NCBI RefSeq assembly: GCF_005048155.1
Contig: NZ_SUMB01000002.1
Coordinates: 806,001-870,000 of the forward strand
Source of the DNA: Streptomyces piniterrae
GTDB taxonomy: Bacteria; Actinomycetota; Actinomycetes; Streptomycetales; Streptomycetaceae
DNA: 64,000 bases
Reading direction: 5' to 3'
Part shown: positions 63,948 through 64,000 of the stretch, piece by piece
Position numbering within the stretch: the stretch's first letter is position 1
How the letters are laid out: each line of letters begins with the position of its first letter
Translations under genes and position numbers: made by a program
The notes under the pieces: generated by a model
Told to the model about the DNA's origin: nothing
The model's input: the letters and a program-made list of their open reading frames with translations, nothing else
The model's database searches: none

Positions 63948-64000
63948 TTGCTGTGTTCGCGCGCGGCCGGGCCGGAGCCCCTGGCACCTCACTCGGCCAA

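Overview
The window looks like actinomycete chromosome, most likely Streptomyces. GC content is very high with strong G/C preference at third codon positions, GTG and TTG starts are common, rare TTA codons mark a few genes, and the regulators are typical of the genus (GlxA/AraC, MarR, XRE, LuxR two-component). No rRNA, tRNA, CRISPR array or insertion sequence was seen.

Region 1 (1-2.1 kb) holds the 3' end of a maleylpyruvate-isomerase-like gene, a decayed ORF and an LLM-class oxidoreductase. Region 2 (2.1-12.85 kb, minus strand) is a compact, translationally coupled biosynthetic operon. In transcription order it encodes: two carrier proteins, ketosynthase, short ketosynthase-like partner, stand-alone adenylation enzyme, acyl-CoA-dehydrogenase-like flavoprotein, hotdog thioesterase, ketoreductase, FabI/InhA-like enoyl reductase, third carrier protein, second ketosynthase, second ketosynthase-like partner without the catalytic Cys, and a double-hotdog protein. 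A phosphopantetheinyl transferase and a methyltransferase lie divergently at 13.97-15.5 kb. I read this as a highly reducing type II PKS/FAS-like pathway, probably primed by an activated amino acid. The adenylation pocket resembles that of prolyl-AMP ligases that feed pyrrole formation. The product is unknown.

Region 3 (15.5-26.9 kb) is accessory and housekeeping-like: a secreted protein, an APH-family kinase, a YciI-like protein, an XRE/methionine aminopeptidase pair, a MarR/NmrA pair with an elaborate operator, a NarL-type two-component system and a GlxA/cysteine-hydrolase pair. Region 4 (27.1-32.4 kb) starts with a two-gene predicted conflict system: a small trypsin-co-occurring protein followed by a trypsin-NACHT-membrane protein, both with early TTA codons. 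Two surface proteins follow.

Region 5 (32.4-51.7 kb) has a second GlxA/oxidoreductase pair, a Ser/Thr kinase, a UvrA-like ABC protein, an HTH-cupin/PLP-enzyme pair, a lipoprotein hydrolase, a LysR gene coupled to a cytoplasmic beta-lactamase-fold protein, a flavin-dependent halogenase-like oxidase, a GCS2-type ligase, a CPT-like kinase, an SDR/XRE pair, a MerR regulator and a DUF5685 protein with a Cys-rich tail. Region 6 (51.9-58.1 kb) holds a zinc metalloprotease, a glyoxalase-like protein, a secreted SGNH hydrolase and an MFS transporter.

Region 7 (58.2-63.95 kb) is a class III lanthipeptide locus. A divergent DeoR-family regulator faces the operon MFS - HAD-like - LanKC - precursor peptide, which ends in a strong terminator. 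The precursor gene follows lanKC, and its core contains a Ser-x2-Ser-x2-Cys labionin-type motif. Functions come from recognised motifs and family knowledge; no database search was possible.
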